Assembly (NCBI GenBank): GCA_033977485.1
Contig: CM066992.1
Coordinates: 104,953,450 to 105,017,449, forward strand
Reading direction: 5' to 3'
Length of the DNA: 64,000 nt
From: Hydrangea macrophylla
Lineage: Eukaryota; Streptophyta; Magnoliopsida; Cornales; Hydrangeaceae
Numbering within the stretch: position 1 is the stretch's first letter; each line of letters starts with the position of its first letter. The position numbers were made by a program, and so were the translations under genes. Below are positions 22,333 through 33,885 of the stretch, piece after piece. The notes below the pieces were generated by a model. That model was not told the origin of the DNA. It saw only the letters and a list, made by a program, of their open reading frames with translations, and ran no database searches.

Positions 22333-24332
22333 TAAGTATGACACCAACCAATTTGTATAAAGATTAACACAAACACAAGGCAACATTTTTTTCAAACTTA
22401 CTTAACTTTGGCTTTATGTCGAAGGGGTCATATGACAAAAACCCAAAATAAAATACCATCTTACTATCCGTATAATTATTATGAGTACCAAATGCATTAA
22501 TTTCAATACAATTCCTCCAGAACCAAATCAGTAGCTGTTGGAAATAATAGTGGGCTAATCCTACACACAAAAATAATGGAAACCCTCTTCTGAATCATAC
22601 CAATTTGCCACTAAATATTTGAAAACAGCAACTATATTTGAAGTACAATTGAATTCACTCTTTACACCACCCAAGAAATTGCTAATGATTTGACCACTTT
22701 TCCACCAACTTACCAAAACAAGGATTTATATTTGATCAATTAAGCCACCAAATACTCAAATCCACCAATTAGTATATGAAACTTACAGAAACCACTATTT
22801 TTTTTATCGATAAACATTCCTAGAGATCATACCCAGAAACCTAAAAACCTAGAAAGCAAGAAAATAATAATAATAATAATGTAAAGAGCAAATTTTTTAT
22901 CCCGCAAACTAAAACCATTTCCTCTGCCCCATCTCCCTTCAACCACATGAGAAAATTCATCAAGCATATATAAAATCAGTATAACAACAAAGCACCACAA
23001 ACGATCATAGAAATCCATCATACAAGGAAAAAAAAAAGATTACGATGATAAAGAAAAAAGCACATAAAACACATGGTCAGAACAAAGAAAGGAAAATCAA
23101 AATCAAAAAACACTTAGAATCAAGGCTTCCCAAAGATGTTTGTTTACCTGGAAAGGAAACCCTCGAGAAAGATTAAACTCTGATAAGAGAGAGAGAAACA
23201 AACGCGAATCGGAAATAGAGAGACGATTGGGTTCGTATGTTGGACCTCTGCCTGCAAATGGACCGCTGCCTGCAAACTTAGAATCAAGGTAATCACCTGA
23301 GCTTGGCCTCTGCCTGCAATCTCAAGCTGGTTTTGGGGGAAGAATGCAAATGGATGTGAGATGTTGAAAAATGAACAAAAAAGAAAAATTGAAAAAAAAA
23401 AAAAAAAAAACAACAAACCCCAATGTTTTTCGAACTCGGAAGCAAACCCTAAACACTTCGCAAAGCCAATGTTCTTCGAAGTCGGACGGAAACCCTAACC
23501 ACTTCCAATCTTTGATAATCAATCACAACGTGTGGACGGCGTCGGCGGTAGGTGCGGCTGCTAGTGAGCGGCAGCAGTGTAGGTCGCGGGGAAGAGAGGG
23601 AGAGAGGGAAGGGAAAGAAACGATCTGTGAAGAGAGGGGAGATAGAGAGAGCAATTGAACAACGGCGGCGACGTGTGGGTCTGGAGGAAGCGATGGAGTG
23701 AGGAAGTTTTGATTTGGGGTTTAAGTCAGTCACTCTTCTAGATCGCGGGGAAGAGAGGAGGGAAAAGTGTGTATTATTTACAAAATTGCCACAGCTTTCC
23801 TTTTTTTTATTTTTATGTCACTTATTCAAAAAAAAGTGACATAAAAATAAAATGCTTTATTTACAAAATTGCCACCGCGTTTTCATTTATGTCGATTTCT
23901 GAAAAGTGACATAAAAATCTGATTTTTTATGTCACTTTGTTAAAAAAGTGACATAAAAACTTTATTATTTATGTCATTTTTTTAAAAGTGACATAAATAA
24001 TAACGTTTTTATGTCACTTTTTAAAAAAAAATGACATAAGTACTTAAAAAGTGACATAAAAAGCACTTGTGAGAAATATTTATATCACTCTTATTTTGAG
24101 TGACATAATAACTATTTTAAAAGTGACATAAAAAGCCTTTTTTCTTGTAGTGCACATAAATGCCATTTAGTTATGCCAATGAAATATGAAGTGCCAGATT
24201 CTCGTGTCTCCACTTGACACCTTACCGTTGACCCATAGTCAACCTCCTCTCAATTATTAATAAACATTAATAATTCACATGCTACCACAATGTCATATTA
24301 AAAAGTATGGAAATTTTGGAACGGGTGTGACA

Positions 24333-24345
24333 ACTCTCCCCTCCA
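24333..24345 (-). other. Polypurine tract of the chromovirus
   Basis: On the minus strand GGAGGGGAGAGTT directly precedes the 3' LTR start TGTCACACCCG. This is the expected plus-strand primer site. Confidence 0.85.
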
Positions 24346-24374
24346 AAAAGGAAGTTTGTCACAAAACGTATACC

Positions 24375-27300
24375 TCATACGTCAAACAGGTACGGATACT
24401 CATTCTTCATTTCTTCTTCACTTTCCCATGTAGCCTCTTCAACCGTGTGGCTACGTGATAACACTTTCACCATTGGAGTAGTCTTCGTTCTCAATACTTG
24501 TTCCTTTCGATCCAAGATCTTTATTGGATGTTCTATGTAAGATAAGTCCTCTTGGATCTGCAATGGTTCAGGTACTATGATCTTACTTGCATCTGACATA
24601 CAACGTCTCAACATTGATACATGGAATACATTATGCACATGCTCCAGCTCGGATGATAAAGCCAATCGGTAAGCCACCGGCCCTACTTTTCTAGGATCTC
24701 AAAAGGTCCTACAAATCTCGGTTGAGCTTCTCCTGCTTTCCAAATCGAACAATGCCTTTCGATGGTGATACTCGTAAGTAGACAAAGTCTCTCACTTCAA
24801 AGGTCATAGGTCGTCGCTTCAAGTTTGCATAACTCTTATATCGACTCTGAGCTACCTGAAGTCGCTCTTAGATCAATTGTACCGTCTCAGTAGTCACCTG
24901 TATTAACTCAAGTCCTAGTAACTTTCTTTTTCCAACCTCGGTCCAACAAACCGGTGATCGACACTTACGATCATACAAAGCTTCATACGGTGCCATTCCG
25001 ATACTTGACTGAAACCCGTTGTTGTAAGCAAATTCAATTAACGGTAAGTGTTTCTCCCAGTCACTCCCCAAATCTAGAACACAAAGTCTAAGCATATCCT
25101 CTAACGTCTCAATCTTGCGTTCTGACTGTCTGTCGGTCTGAGGATGAAATGTGATACTGAAACTCAACTTCGTACCCATATCTCGTTGTAAACTTTCCCA
25201 AAATCTCGATGTAAAACTACTATCACAATCTGACACTATCACTGCTGGAACTTTATTCCAGTCTCACAATCTCTTTCGCATACAATTCCGCTAACTTGGA
25301 AGGCTTAGTCGTCTTGATCGATAGAAAATGAGCTGATTTTGTCAATCTATCAACTATAACCCAAATCTTATCGTTCATGTTGGAAGATCGCGGAAATCCC
25401 GAAACAAAATCCATAGTAATCTCGTCCCATTTCCACTCTGATACTGGTAGTTGTAGTAGTCCCGCCAGTACTTGTTTTTCTGCTTTTCCTTGTTGACATG
25501 CAGAACACATAGAAACATACTTAGCAATATCACGCTTTATACCTTTCCACCAAAAGTTTTCCCGTAGGTTCCGGTACATTTTGTTGTTTCCCGGGTGCAC
25601 TGAATATCTAGTACTATGTGCTTCCTCTACAATTCTCTCTTTCAAGCCTTTCACATTTTGTACACATAACCGATTTCCAAGTTTCAATGTTCCTTGTTCT
25701 AATACAAAATCAGGTCGCTTTCCTCAAGGTATCTCGTCTCTCATTTTGCACAAGTAGACATCATTAAACTGTTCCTTCTTAATCTCATCCATAATATATG
25801 GGTATGCTATGATCGCCATCATTAAGCCACCACTAGTCTCTGGTATCACATCCAATTCTAAACGTTCCATCTCATTTACCAATTCTTTTTGTTGTGTTAG
25901 CTCATCGGCTAAGTTCCTTGGCGTCTTCTGGCTTAATCCATCGGCTACTACATTAACCTTTCCCGGATGATACTCCATCAAAAGATCGTAATCCTTCATT
26001 AACTCTAACCATCTTCTCTATCTCATGTTCAAGTCCCGTTGGGTGAATAGGTACTTCAAACTCTTGTTGTCCGTGAAGATCTCACATTTCTCCCCGTACA
26101 AGTAGTGTCTCCAAAATTTTAAGGCATAGATTACTGCGGCTAATTCCAAGTCGTGAGTCGGATAATTAATCTCATGTGTCTTCAACTGTCTTAAAACGTA
26201 CGCAATTACTTTACCACCTTACAATAGTACATACCCTAATCCTTGATGCGAAGCATCACTATATATCACAAATCCCTCGGTTCCAAATGGTTTCGTCAGA
26301 ATAGGCGCCTTTGTCAACCGCGACTTCAACCCTTGGAAACTATCTTCACATTCTTGACTCCATTAAAAAATAACACCCTTCCTCATCAACTTAGTCATTG
26401 GCAATGAAATCTTCGAAAAATTCTCGATAAAACGGCGGTAGTATCCAGCTAATCCCAAGAAACTTCGAATTTTGGATACGGATGTCGGTCTTTGCCAATT
26501 CGATTTTGCTTCCACTTTGTAAGGATCAACCGAAACTCCATTCTTGTCGATCACATGACCAAGAAAAGTAATGCTAGGTAGCCAGGATTCACACTTCTTA
26601 AATTTTCCAAACAGGTTTCTCTCGCAATCTCTGAAGTATCAACCTCAAGTGGCTTTCGTGTTCTATCTCACTCGGCGAATAGATAAGTATATCGTCGATG
26701 AACACTATCACAAAATCATCCAAGTAGTCCTTGAAGACTCGGTTCATAAGATCCATGAATGCGGCTGGTGCATTCGTAACTCCAAACGGCATAACAAAAA
26801 ATTCACAATGCCTATAACATGTTCTAAAGCTGTTTTCTCGACATCTTCAACCTTTACTTTCAACTGATGGTAGCCTGATCTAAGATCTATCTTGGAAAAC
26901 ACTTGTGCTCCACGAAGTTGATCAAATAGGTCGTCGTTCTGGGTAACGGGTACTTGTTCTTGGTTGTCAATTTATTTAGCTCTCATTAGTCAACACACGT
27001 TCTCATTGAACCGTCCTTCTTCTTCACAAATAACACTGGAGCTTCCCACGGTGATATGCTAGGTCGAATGAAACCTTTGTCAAATAATTCTTATAGTTGC
27101 ACCTTTAGTTCTTTCAATTCTACAGGCACCATTCTATACAGTGCCATGGATACGGGTCTTGAGTCCGACATTATTTCAATAGTGAACTCAATCTCCCTCT
27201 CGATAAGGACATATGGCTAGTCATCAGGAAATACATCTGGGTATTCTCGCACTATTAGAATATCTTCTACTTTCAATTCGGTCACCGAAGTATCAATTAC

Positions 27301-27600
27301 TGAACATAGGAATCCCTGACATCCCTTCCTCAACAATCTACCCGTTCGGATAGCCGAGATAAAATAAAGTGGCGGTGTAACCCCACTCCCTTGAAAACAA
27401 AAATCTCCGTGTATTGGTGATCGAAAATTCACCTTTTTCCGTTCACAGTCTATCGTGGCTAGGTTAAGAGCTAACCAATCCATTCCTAGTATCACGTCAA
27501 AATGGTTCACAGCGATAGGTATGAGGTTTATGGTCATCAACTTCTCACCTAGTTTGATCTCACAGTCCTTGTATATCGTAGACGTCATTATCGATCTACT
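24375..27600 (-). pseudogene. Broken pol region: protease, RT, RNase H, integrase, chromodomain-like tail
   Basis: Read right to left. Protease C-terminal part at 27588-27217 (FDVILGMDWLA). Reverse transcriptase around 27200-26400, with [12 protein letters not shown] and the catalytic block FIDDILIYS near 26700, then FLGLAGYYRRFIENFSKI. RNase H around 26360-25950, ending VNVVADGLS. Integrase zinc-binding and core at 25687-24868 (CSACQQGKAE, ITMDFVSGFPRS, HPQTDRQSER). A C-terminal chromodomain-like end at 24677-24375 reads VEEATWESEEEM. Stops and frame changes separate the blocks, so no active polyprotein can be made. Confidence 0.9.
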
Positions 27601-27829
27601 AAGTGGTACGGCAATAGATAGTTCATATCCTACGGTACCGAACTAACATTAAAATGTTCAACAAAGGCATGTGATACAAATGAATGTGTAGATCCTGAGT
27701 CAACAAGTATGCGTGCTAAGTGCGAACATATAAGCACCATACTTGAGACTACTGTCTCTGAGGCGGCCATATCTTCTGGGTTCATCTGAAATGCTCTTCC
27801 TTGACGTTGTTATGTCCTATATCCCCCAT

Positions 27830-28890
27830 CCTTAGACTGCTTAGGCTTCGAACCACTGGAAGCCATCGAACTCACTCCTTGTTACGGGCGCTTCCGTGGA
27901 CAATCCTTCGCTCGGTGTCCCAAGGTACCATAATCAAAGCACTTGAGTTATGGATAAGGTGCAGAACTTGCACTATTCCCCCCTGTAGCTCTACTCTAGG
28001 AGTTTGTCAGAAAACATCGGTCCGTGTGGGGTCGGTTGCAAAGTGAACACAAAGGAATGTTGTTAGGTACTCTTTGGGAATCACTGAAACTAGAACCAAA
28101 GCCTCGTGGAAACGATTTCTTAAAAGATCCACCTTGGTGTAGGTCATTGGACCCTCATACCCTCGCTTTTCTTGCTGGTTTTGTCTCGATCTTTCCATCC
28201 CATTTTTGGCTACCAGTGCCGTTTATTGTACAGCTGCTACAGTTAAGTGTTTGTCGGTCTCTACCCTCATCCGTATATTGTCTCTTAAACCTTCCTCATA
28301 CTTCTTTGCTCTATCTTCCTCGGTTATCATAGACCCCTTACCAAATCTCAACAAAGCATTATACTTTAAGGTGTACTCTGTCACGGTCATCTCTCCTTGT
28401 CGAAGATTATCAAATTTTCTCTTATTTGTATTGAGAGAAGTCCTTAGAAAGAATCAGCGATTAAACTCTGCTTTAAATCCTTCCTAAGTTATCGGTGTTC
28501 TCTGATCTAGAACGTTCATCCACCAATTCTGGGCCTCACCCCTAAGTATATCACCAGTGTTCTCAATCTTCTCCCTATCAATCATCGGAAAGATCGAAAT
28601 ATTCTTTCCATATCCATAATCCAATGTTCTGCGAGTGTCGTATCCAATGTCACATGAAACTCTATCGGTTTCTTTCTAGCAAATTATTTAGATACTGATC
28701 TCATACCCCTATTCTTAGGTGCTGGTACTACGACTATCGGTGCTGGCTCGAACAGAGATGTTGGAGGTAATCGTTCTGCTATATTCCGGATCATATCTCC
28801 TATATTTCCAATCATTTCAGTTATTTCATTCATGCGTCATGTATGCGGCAATAATTCTCGGTCACCCATGATTATAACTCTTGTAACTCT
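27830..28890 (-). pseudogene. Degenerate gag region of the chromovirus
   Basis: Near 27885-27940 the minus strand reads CFDYGTLGHRAKDCP, a gag zinc knuckle in which the second Cys has become Tyr. Upstream to about 28890 are short interrupted frames with gag-like composition and no intact ORF. It lies between the primer site and the protease block. Confidence 0.6.
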
Positions 28891-29053
28891 CGATGCATAA
28901 ACACTATGCATGCACAACAATAACATCTCATGTATGTAAAACAATATGCATATGCATCAAACATCTTTACATTGTATGGATGCACTCTAGAACATGTGGC
29001 AATTCACTCAACACTCCACTCATCGTCGAACGTTCCCAAGTTTTGTTCCTATC

Positions 29054-29065
29054 GCCCTGATACCA
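29054..29065 (-). other. tRNA primer binding site (initiator Met type)
   Basis: On the minus strand TGGTATCAGGGC lies five bases after the 5' LTR end. It resembles the usual plant initiator Met tRNA site TGGTATCAGAGC, with one change. Confidence 0.85.
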
Positions 29066-29070
29066 ATAAA

Positions 29071-31094
29071 TGTCACGATCCATCCCGCTACGCGTAGGAA
29101 TAGGACACGTGGCACGCCACTAAGGCTCATCCAATTCCATTTAAGTAAAAGTAGCAGCTGAAAATATAAGTAAAATCCATTAAAATCAGAGTTATAAAAA
29201 GTTTTGCCCAAATGGAAAAGTTCCAAAAGAATTCAGTTTTTGAAAGAGAGGTCTAGTCGACTGATCGAGGGTCTGGTTGACTAGAGACCTGGAATAGAAA
29301 GTAAGAAAAGTTCAAAGGCCCTATCCAGTCGACTGTGTTAGGGACTCAGTCGATTGGGGCCCCAATTTTTGAGTCAATTGGTGCCTTGTCCAGTCGACTG
29401 GACATTATGCATGCAGAATGTGGTATTTTCGTGCAGAAACTAGTCGATTAATAACCCATCCAGTCGACTGAAGCCCTCGAAAACTGAAATAAATAACTCA
29501 AGAACACAGAGGTCCAGTCGACCGATTCCTCTAAAAAATGCCTAAATCTGCAGCATTCTAAACCAAGGGTCTCCTAACCAATTCCCAACCTTAACACAAT
29601 TATAAATCACAATTCAGAACATATAAACTAACGTGTTTACTAAGGATTACAAGTACTAATCCAACCCATAACAAGATTCGATTACAACATGCTACTACTT
29701 TCAATTCTTATTATAAGTTGGAAAGAAAACAAAAGTATAAACAAGAGTGTTCCCCCCGCATTCCTCGGCCTCCGCTTATTCTTTCCTCGCTTCTTATCAC
29801 CTGCAATAGAGTAAATCTTCACTGCTCAGCTATATGCTGAGTGTACAATTTTACATGTATCCTTATATGACAATTCATGGTTTAAAACATCCAAAACACA
29901 TAGAAATAGTCTCTAGGGTGAGTGGTACACGTTCATCCGGTAAATGAAACTGATGCCGTGGAAGGCACACCTCTCCCACGCATCCCGTACATTGGTTGGG
30001 CCTTCCTCCATACCAGGTACCGTGTCCTGGTTGGGCCTTCCTCCATACCAAACACCACCACAATCAATATCCCAATTCTTAAGGTTCGAGGAGCTTACCC
30101 CCGGATGAATTTGCACCAAACTCCCCTTTGACCCAAGTAGACATATAACATGCTCACATAAACGGTTATACATGCTTTTATCGCAATTTCATGTGCATAA
30201 TTAACGGGCCTAATTAACACATGAATTTTGCCCGGATCCAAAATATCAAAGTCGATATTTGAAACATAAAATTTTCATATATTTCGTAGATCTAGAATTC
30301 ATACATCGTGTGATCTCTCTGAAACTTTGAAGGATCGGCTAGAGGCCCGAATAAACGTCAGATCTCAATTTATACGCGAATCCTACAAGTTTTACTGGGT
30401 TTTTTTTTCCAAAATTCTAGAAATTAATAAAAGTGAGCCAAATGCGGACTAAGAGGTACCAAAATGTAGGTCTTACCTCGAGGAGTTCAAATCTCAAATC
30501 TGGTGAAAATCTGACTGACGAATGGTCGTCGATCGGCGTCGTGAAGCTCATGGCAATGAAATGTTCCTTTTCTTTCTCCTCCTAAGATATTTTATAAAGT
30601 TTGACAAATGAAATTCAAAGCTCACCTATTTATAGGCACGACTTTCAAAAATTCTGTTTACCTCCCCGCGAGTTTCCAAAACTTCTAAATACCTCCTGAA
30701 ACGTCTTAAACGTATTATTTTACGAGTGAAAACTAAAATTTATAAAAGTTTCCGTCTAAGTTCCGTTTGGGTCCAAAATAAGGATCCAAAACTAAGTTCC
30801 GTGGAATCTTTATACCACCTACTTTTTTAAGCACGTAGCACCCACGTTCTCACCACAGTATTCAAAATAACATCTAACAATATCAAAACTACCAGAAATT
30901 ATATAACACAGGTATAATTTCCTATTCATTTATTCATGCCAATAAAATATGAAGTGCCAGATTCCCGTGTCTCCACTTGACACTTACCGTTGACCCATAG
31001 TCAACCTCCTCTCAATTATTAATAAACATTAATAATTCACATGCTACCACAATGTCATATTAAAAAGTATAGAAATTCTGGAACGGTTGTGACA
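29071..31094 (-). repeat. 5' LTR of the chromovirus (uninterrupted)
   Basis: 2024 bp, starting TGTCACAACCGTTCC and ending GGGATGGATCGTGACA on the minus strand. It serves as the empty-site reference for the two insertions in the 3' LTR and matches the solo LTR at 35048-37142. The GTCGAC-rich cluster is at 29255-29530. Confidence 0.93.
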
Positions 31095-31186
31095 AGGGTC
31101 GGGTGAACTTACCCAGTGAACTTGATTTTAAGCCTCACTAGGTAAGTTCACTCGACCTTGTTCACTTTAGAACCTGGCCATACATA

Positions 31187-32365
31187 TCTACTATGCTATA
31201 AGAACGAATAAGCTAGCAACGTCAAAAAAAATATAAACTTCCTCTTTTGCCTTTCACTACACCAAAATTACTCATACATCTAATTACACATCGTAAGGAT
31301 ATATTAATCTATGTCAGCGTTAATCGGTCATTTTATACAAATAATTACATTCAGGTCAGTTTTTGAAATTTTATTTAATATGATAATGAGGTTTCAATCA
31401 ATAATCTTGTGTCTAATTACATTTGAGTCAACAATTTTTGGGATATTTGTTAATCACTTCAAAAAAGTCAAAAAAAAAAAGTGGCTATTTAGGAATTGGT
31501 CACTAATATTTATAATTTGGTCAACTTCTTCTCTCAAATGAGGTTTCAATCAACAATCTTATATCTAATTACATTTAGGTCAATAATTTTTTGGATATTT
31601 ATTATTCACTTTAAAAAAGTAAAAAAAAAATGGCTATTTAGGAATTGGTCACTAATATTTCCAATTTCGTTAACTTCTTCTCTCAAATTTAGGATTCATA
31701 TATTGTAATATGTGTAATTGCATTTGGATCAATAAGTTTTGGGATATTTATTATTCACGTAAAAAAAAGTCAAAAAGAAGTGGCTATTTTAGTGGCTATT
31801 TAGGAATTGGTCACTAATATTTACATTTTAGTCAATTTCTTGTCTAAAATTTAGGATTCATATATTGTAATATGTGTAATTAGATTTGGGTCAGCAAGTT
31901 CTTGGATATTTATACTTCACTTCAAAAAATGTCAAATAAAGTGGCTATTAATGAATTGGCCACTATTATTTACATTTTGGCCAACTTCTTCCCTCAAATT
32001 TAGGATTTATAGATTGTAATATATATAATTACATTTAGATCAGCATTCTGTTGCATCTTTGTGCTTCACATCTTTGCTTCGAATATCAATTAAGGTTTAC
32101 AAACAATCATGTCCTGTTTTTTTTAAGGGAAATACCGTACTTGTGTCATATAATTTTAGTGGTGATTTATTAGGTACCTTTACTACTCATTTACAAGATA
32201 GTCAGATTATCAACTTCTTCCGTAGGAAGAGTTTTAGATAAAATAGCTACATTTATAATTTTCTATTTAATCGTTTTAACATCTCATTATACACTTTTAA
32301 CAACCACTTAATCACACGAAACAACACAATTAAATTTCCCGAGCAACGCACGGGACTCCAACCAG
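31187..32365. mobile_element. Helitron-like non-autonomous element
   Basis: The left end TCTACTATGCTATAAGAACG follows an A, the usual Helitron 5' terminus in plants. The right end has the palindrome CCCGAGCAACGCACGGG, a short spacer and CCAG before a T; the expected end is CTRR, so one base has decayed. The 1.2-kb interior carries about five copies of a 148-162-bp unit (31415-32060) and no Rep/helicase gene. Confidence 0.6.
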
Positions 32366-32674
32366 TATATATATATATATATATATATAAGAGGCTTAAT
32401 GTTATTTTCAATTTTACTTTTTATTCTAATTTGTCATTTTTTGAATTGTACATTTTTACCATTTCCCCTCTTAAATCCTTCAATTCCACACACCTCCACA
32501 CTCTTTTTTGGTCATTTATTGATCTATGTAAGGGTATTTCTGTCCATTCAACAACATAATTAGCTTTAGGCCACTTTTCTTAATTTTATTGAATACAATA
32601 ATGAGGATTCAATCAAATTTTCAAATAATATTTACCATACAAATTAGGATTGAATTAATTATTACAAAAATAAT
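32366..32674. other. AT-rich spacer, no feature recognised
   Basis: Short AT microsatellite at 32367-32388, then AT-rich DNA with no supported gene or bounded element. Confidence 0.4.
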
Positions 32675-33535
32675 GGTAAATTGCACGTTTCACCCCTGTA
32701 GTTTGTGGGTTGTGACACTCTAGTCCCTGCACTTTCAATTTTAACATTTTACACCCTGTAGTTTCATAAGTGTGAGAATCAAGTCCAATCAAGTCTTAAA
32801 AATATTTTATAATTAAAGATAGAACCTAGCAGTTTAAAGATTTATACTAAACTCCCCAAAAGTTATCTTAAACTTAATATGTCCTCTTTTCTTTGAATAT
32901 TAAATAATTTTACCTCTACCTTCCACCAATTTGGTATCAAGGACTGGTTCCTCATCCTGATTATATTCAATTGGAATGCAATTTCAATGATTACTCCCAT
33001 CAAACAAGATCAAATAAAGGAGTCGCGATTTGAAACCATACCCAAAAACAGATTTGAAACCTATATCAAAATCCACGAAACCAAACCATAAAACAGATCG
33101 AATCAATCGACGCCAACCTCTTATCTGGTGAAACAAACAAGGCCTTAATGTTTTTATTAATGTATTGTTGTATTCTATTATGATTTGTAGCTATGTCTAA
33201 GTTTTAAAGTATCAGACTCTACTTCTTCAGTGTATCTAATAGTCATATAATGAATTTAATAGGTAATCATGCTGAGGAACCAGACTTTGATACCAAATTG
33301 GTAAAAATTGGTGCTAAAATAATTTGGTATTCAAATAAAAGAGGTTTTAGATAACTTCTAGAGAGTTTGGTATAAATCTTTAAACTGTTAGGTTCTAACT
33401 TTAATCATAAAAGACTTGATTGGATTTGATTGTCACACTTATGAAATTGTAGGGTATAAAATGTCAAAATTGAAACTGCAGGGACTGAAATGTCATAACC
33501 CTCAAACTACAGGGGTGAAAAGTGTACTTTACCCC
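32675..33535. mobile_element. Mutator-like element with about 280-bp terminal inverted repeats
   Basis: The left end GGTAAATTGCACGTTTCACC and the right end (inverse of GGGTGAAAAGTGTACTTTACC-type sequence) start long arms. Shared inverted phrases include AAACTCCCCAAAAGTTATCT against AGATAACTTCTAGAGAGTTT, and ACCAATTTGGTATCAA against TTGATACCAAATTGGT-like sequence. AAAATAAT lies at both flanks (32667-32674 and 33536-33543). No coding region. It is related to the arms of the element at 10997. Confidence 0.75.
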
Positions 33536-33589
33536 AAAATAATTACCTTTTGCTTCAAACCAACAAAATAAAATTCAACAATTGCGGCT

Positions 33590-33835
33590 GCCTTGTTTGG
33601 CAAGCCAGTTGTGGGCTTTGTTTCTCTTGTTTTTTTTTTTTGTCACTATTTTCCAAACAAGGCACTAAAGCCAAGGATCAAATTTGCCACAGTGGTTGTA
33701 CCATGTTTGGTAACCGGTTTGTGGGCTATGTTGTTCTTGTTTTTTTTTTTCACTCTTTCCCAAACAAGACACTAATGCCTTGGATCAAATTTGCCAGACT
33801 AGTTGTGCCATGTTTGCCAAACTGATTTTGGCATT
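33590..33835. repeat. Degenerate tandem repeat, about 115-120 bp unit
   Basis: Units start near 33593 and 33710, with a partial third near 33800. Shared words are TGTTTGGYAASC, GTGGGCT, TTTCCCAAACAA and GATCAAATTTGCCA. Non-coding. A poly-C run of about 18 follows at 33867-33884. Confidence 0.65.
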
Positions 33836-33885
33836 TGTTTTTAAATTTTTTGTTTCCCAAACAAGCCCCCCCCCCCCCCCCCCCC

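Larger units (their letters stand above)
17816..24152. mobile_element. Non-autonomous CACTA (En/Spm-type) transposon, 6.3 kb
   Basis: The left end is CACTACAAGGAAAAAGGC and the right end is the inverse of CACTACAAGAAAAAAGGC; the matching ends extend about 32 bp (on to TTTTTATGTCACTT). The 3-bp direct repeat CAC flanks both sides (17813-17815 and 24153-24155), the CACTA signature. Subterminal zones contain dozens of AAGTGACATAAA motifs in both orientations (17830-18385, 20880-21085, 23805-24150), likely transposase binding sites by analogy with En/Spm. No transposase or other conserved coding region is seen. Two AG-rich, GC-richer blocks (about 20160-20760 and 23530-23760) could be relics of 5' exons or captured gene starts. 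It lies in the chromovirus 3' LTR. Confidence 0.93.
13187..31094 (-). mobile_element. Ty3/gypsy chromovirus-like LTR retrotransposon with nested insertions
   Basis: The element reads on the minus strand. The 5' LTR is 29071-31094 (2024 bp) and the 3' LTR runs from 24332 down to 13187, split by two insertions (14284-16991 and 17816-24152). LTRs start TGTCACA(A/C)CCGTTCC and end GTGACA. The 5-bp target duplication AGGGT is present on both sides (13182-13186 and 31095-31099). A primer binding site matching initiator Met tRNA and a polypurine tract lie where expected. Internal DNA (24333-29070) holds broken gag, protease, RT, RNase H, integrase and chromodomain-like segments. The first about 90 bases of the LTR tail differ at about nine sites between the two LTRs, mostly transitions. 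The long LTRs and domain style suggest the Tekay/Del clade (inference). Confidence 0.93.
13165..31176. mobile_element. Palindromic MITE split by the gypsy insertion
   Basis: The 22 bases left of the gypsy element (13165-13186, CAGGCTCTTAAGTGAAT plus AGGGT) join in sense with the bases right of it (from 31100, CGGGTGAACTTACC). The joined arm is the near-inverse of 31132-31176 (GGTAAGTTCACTCGACC, then TTCACTTTAGAACCTG). Without the insertion this is one hairpin element of about 100 bp. The span given includes the 17.9-kb insertion. Confidence 0.6.
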
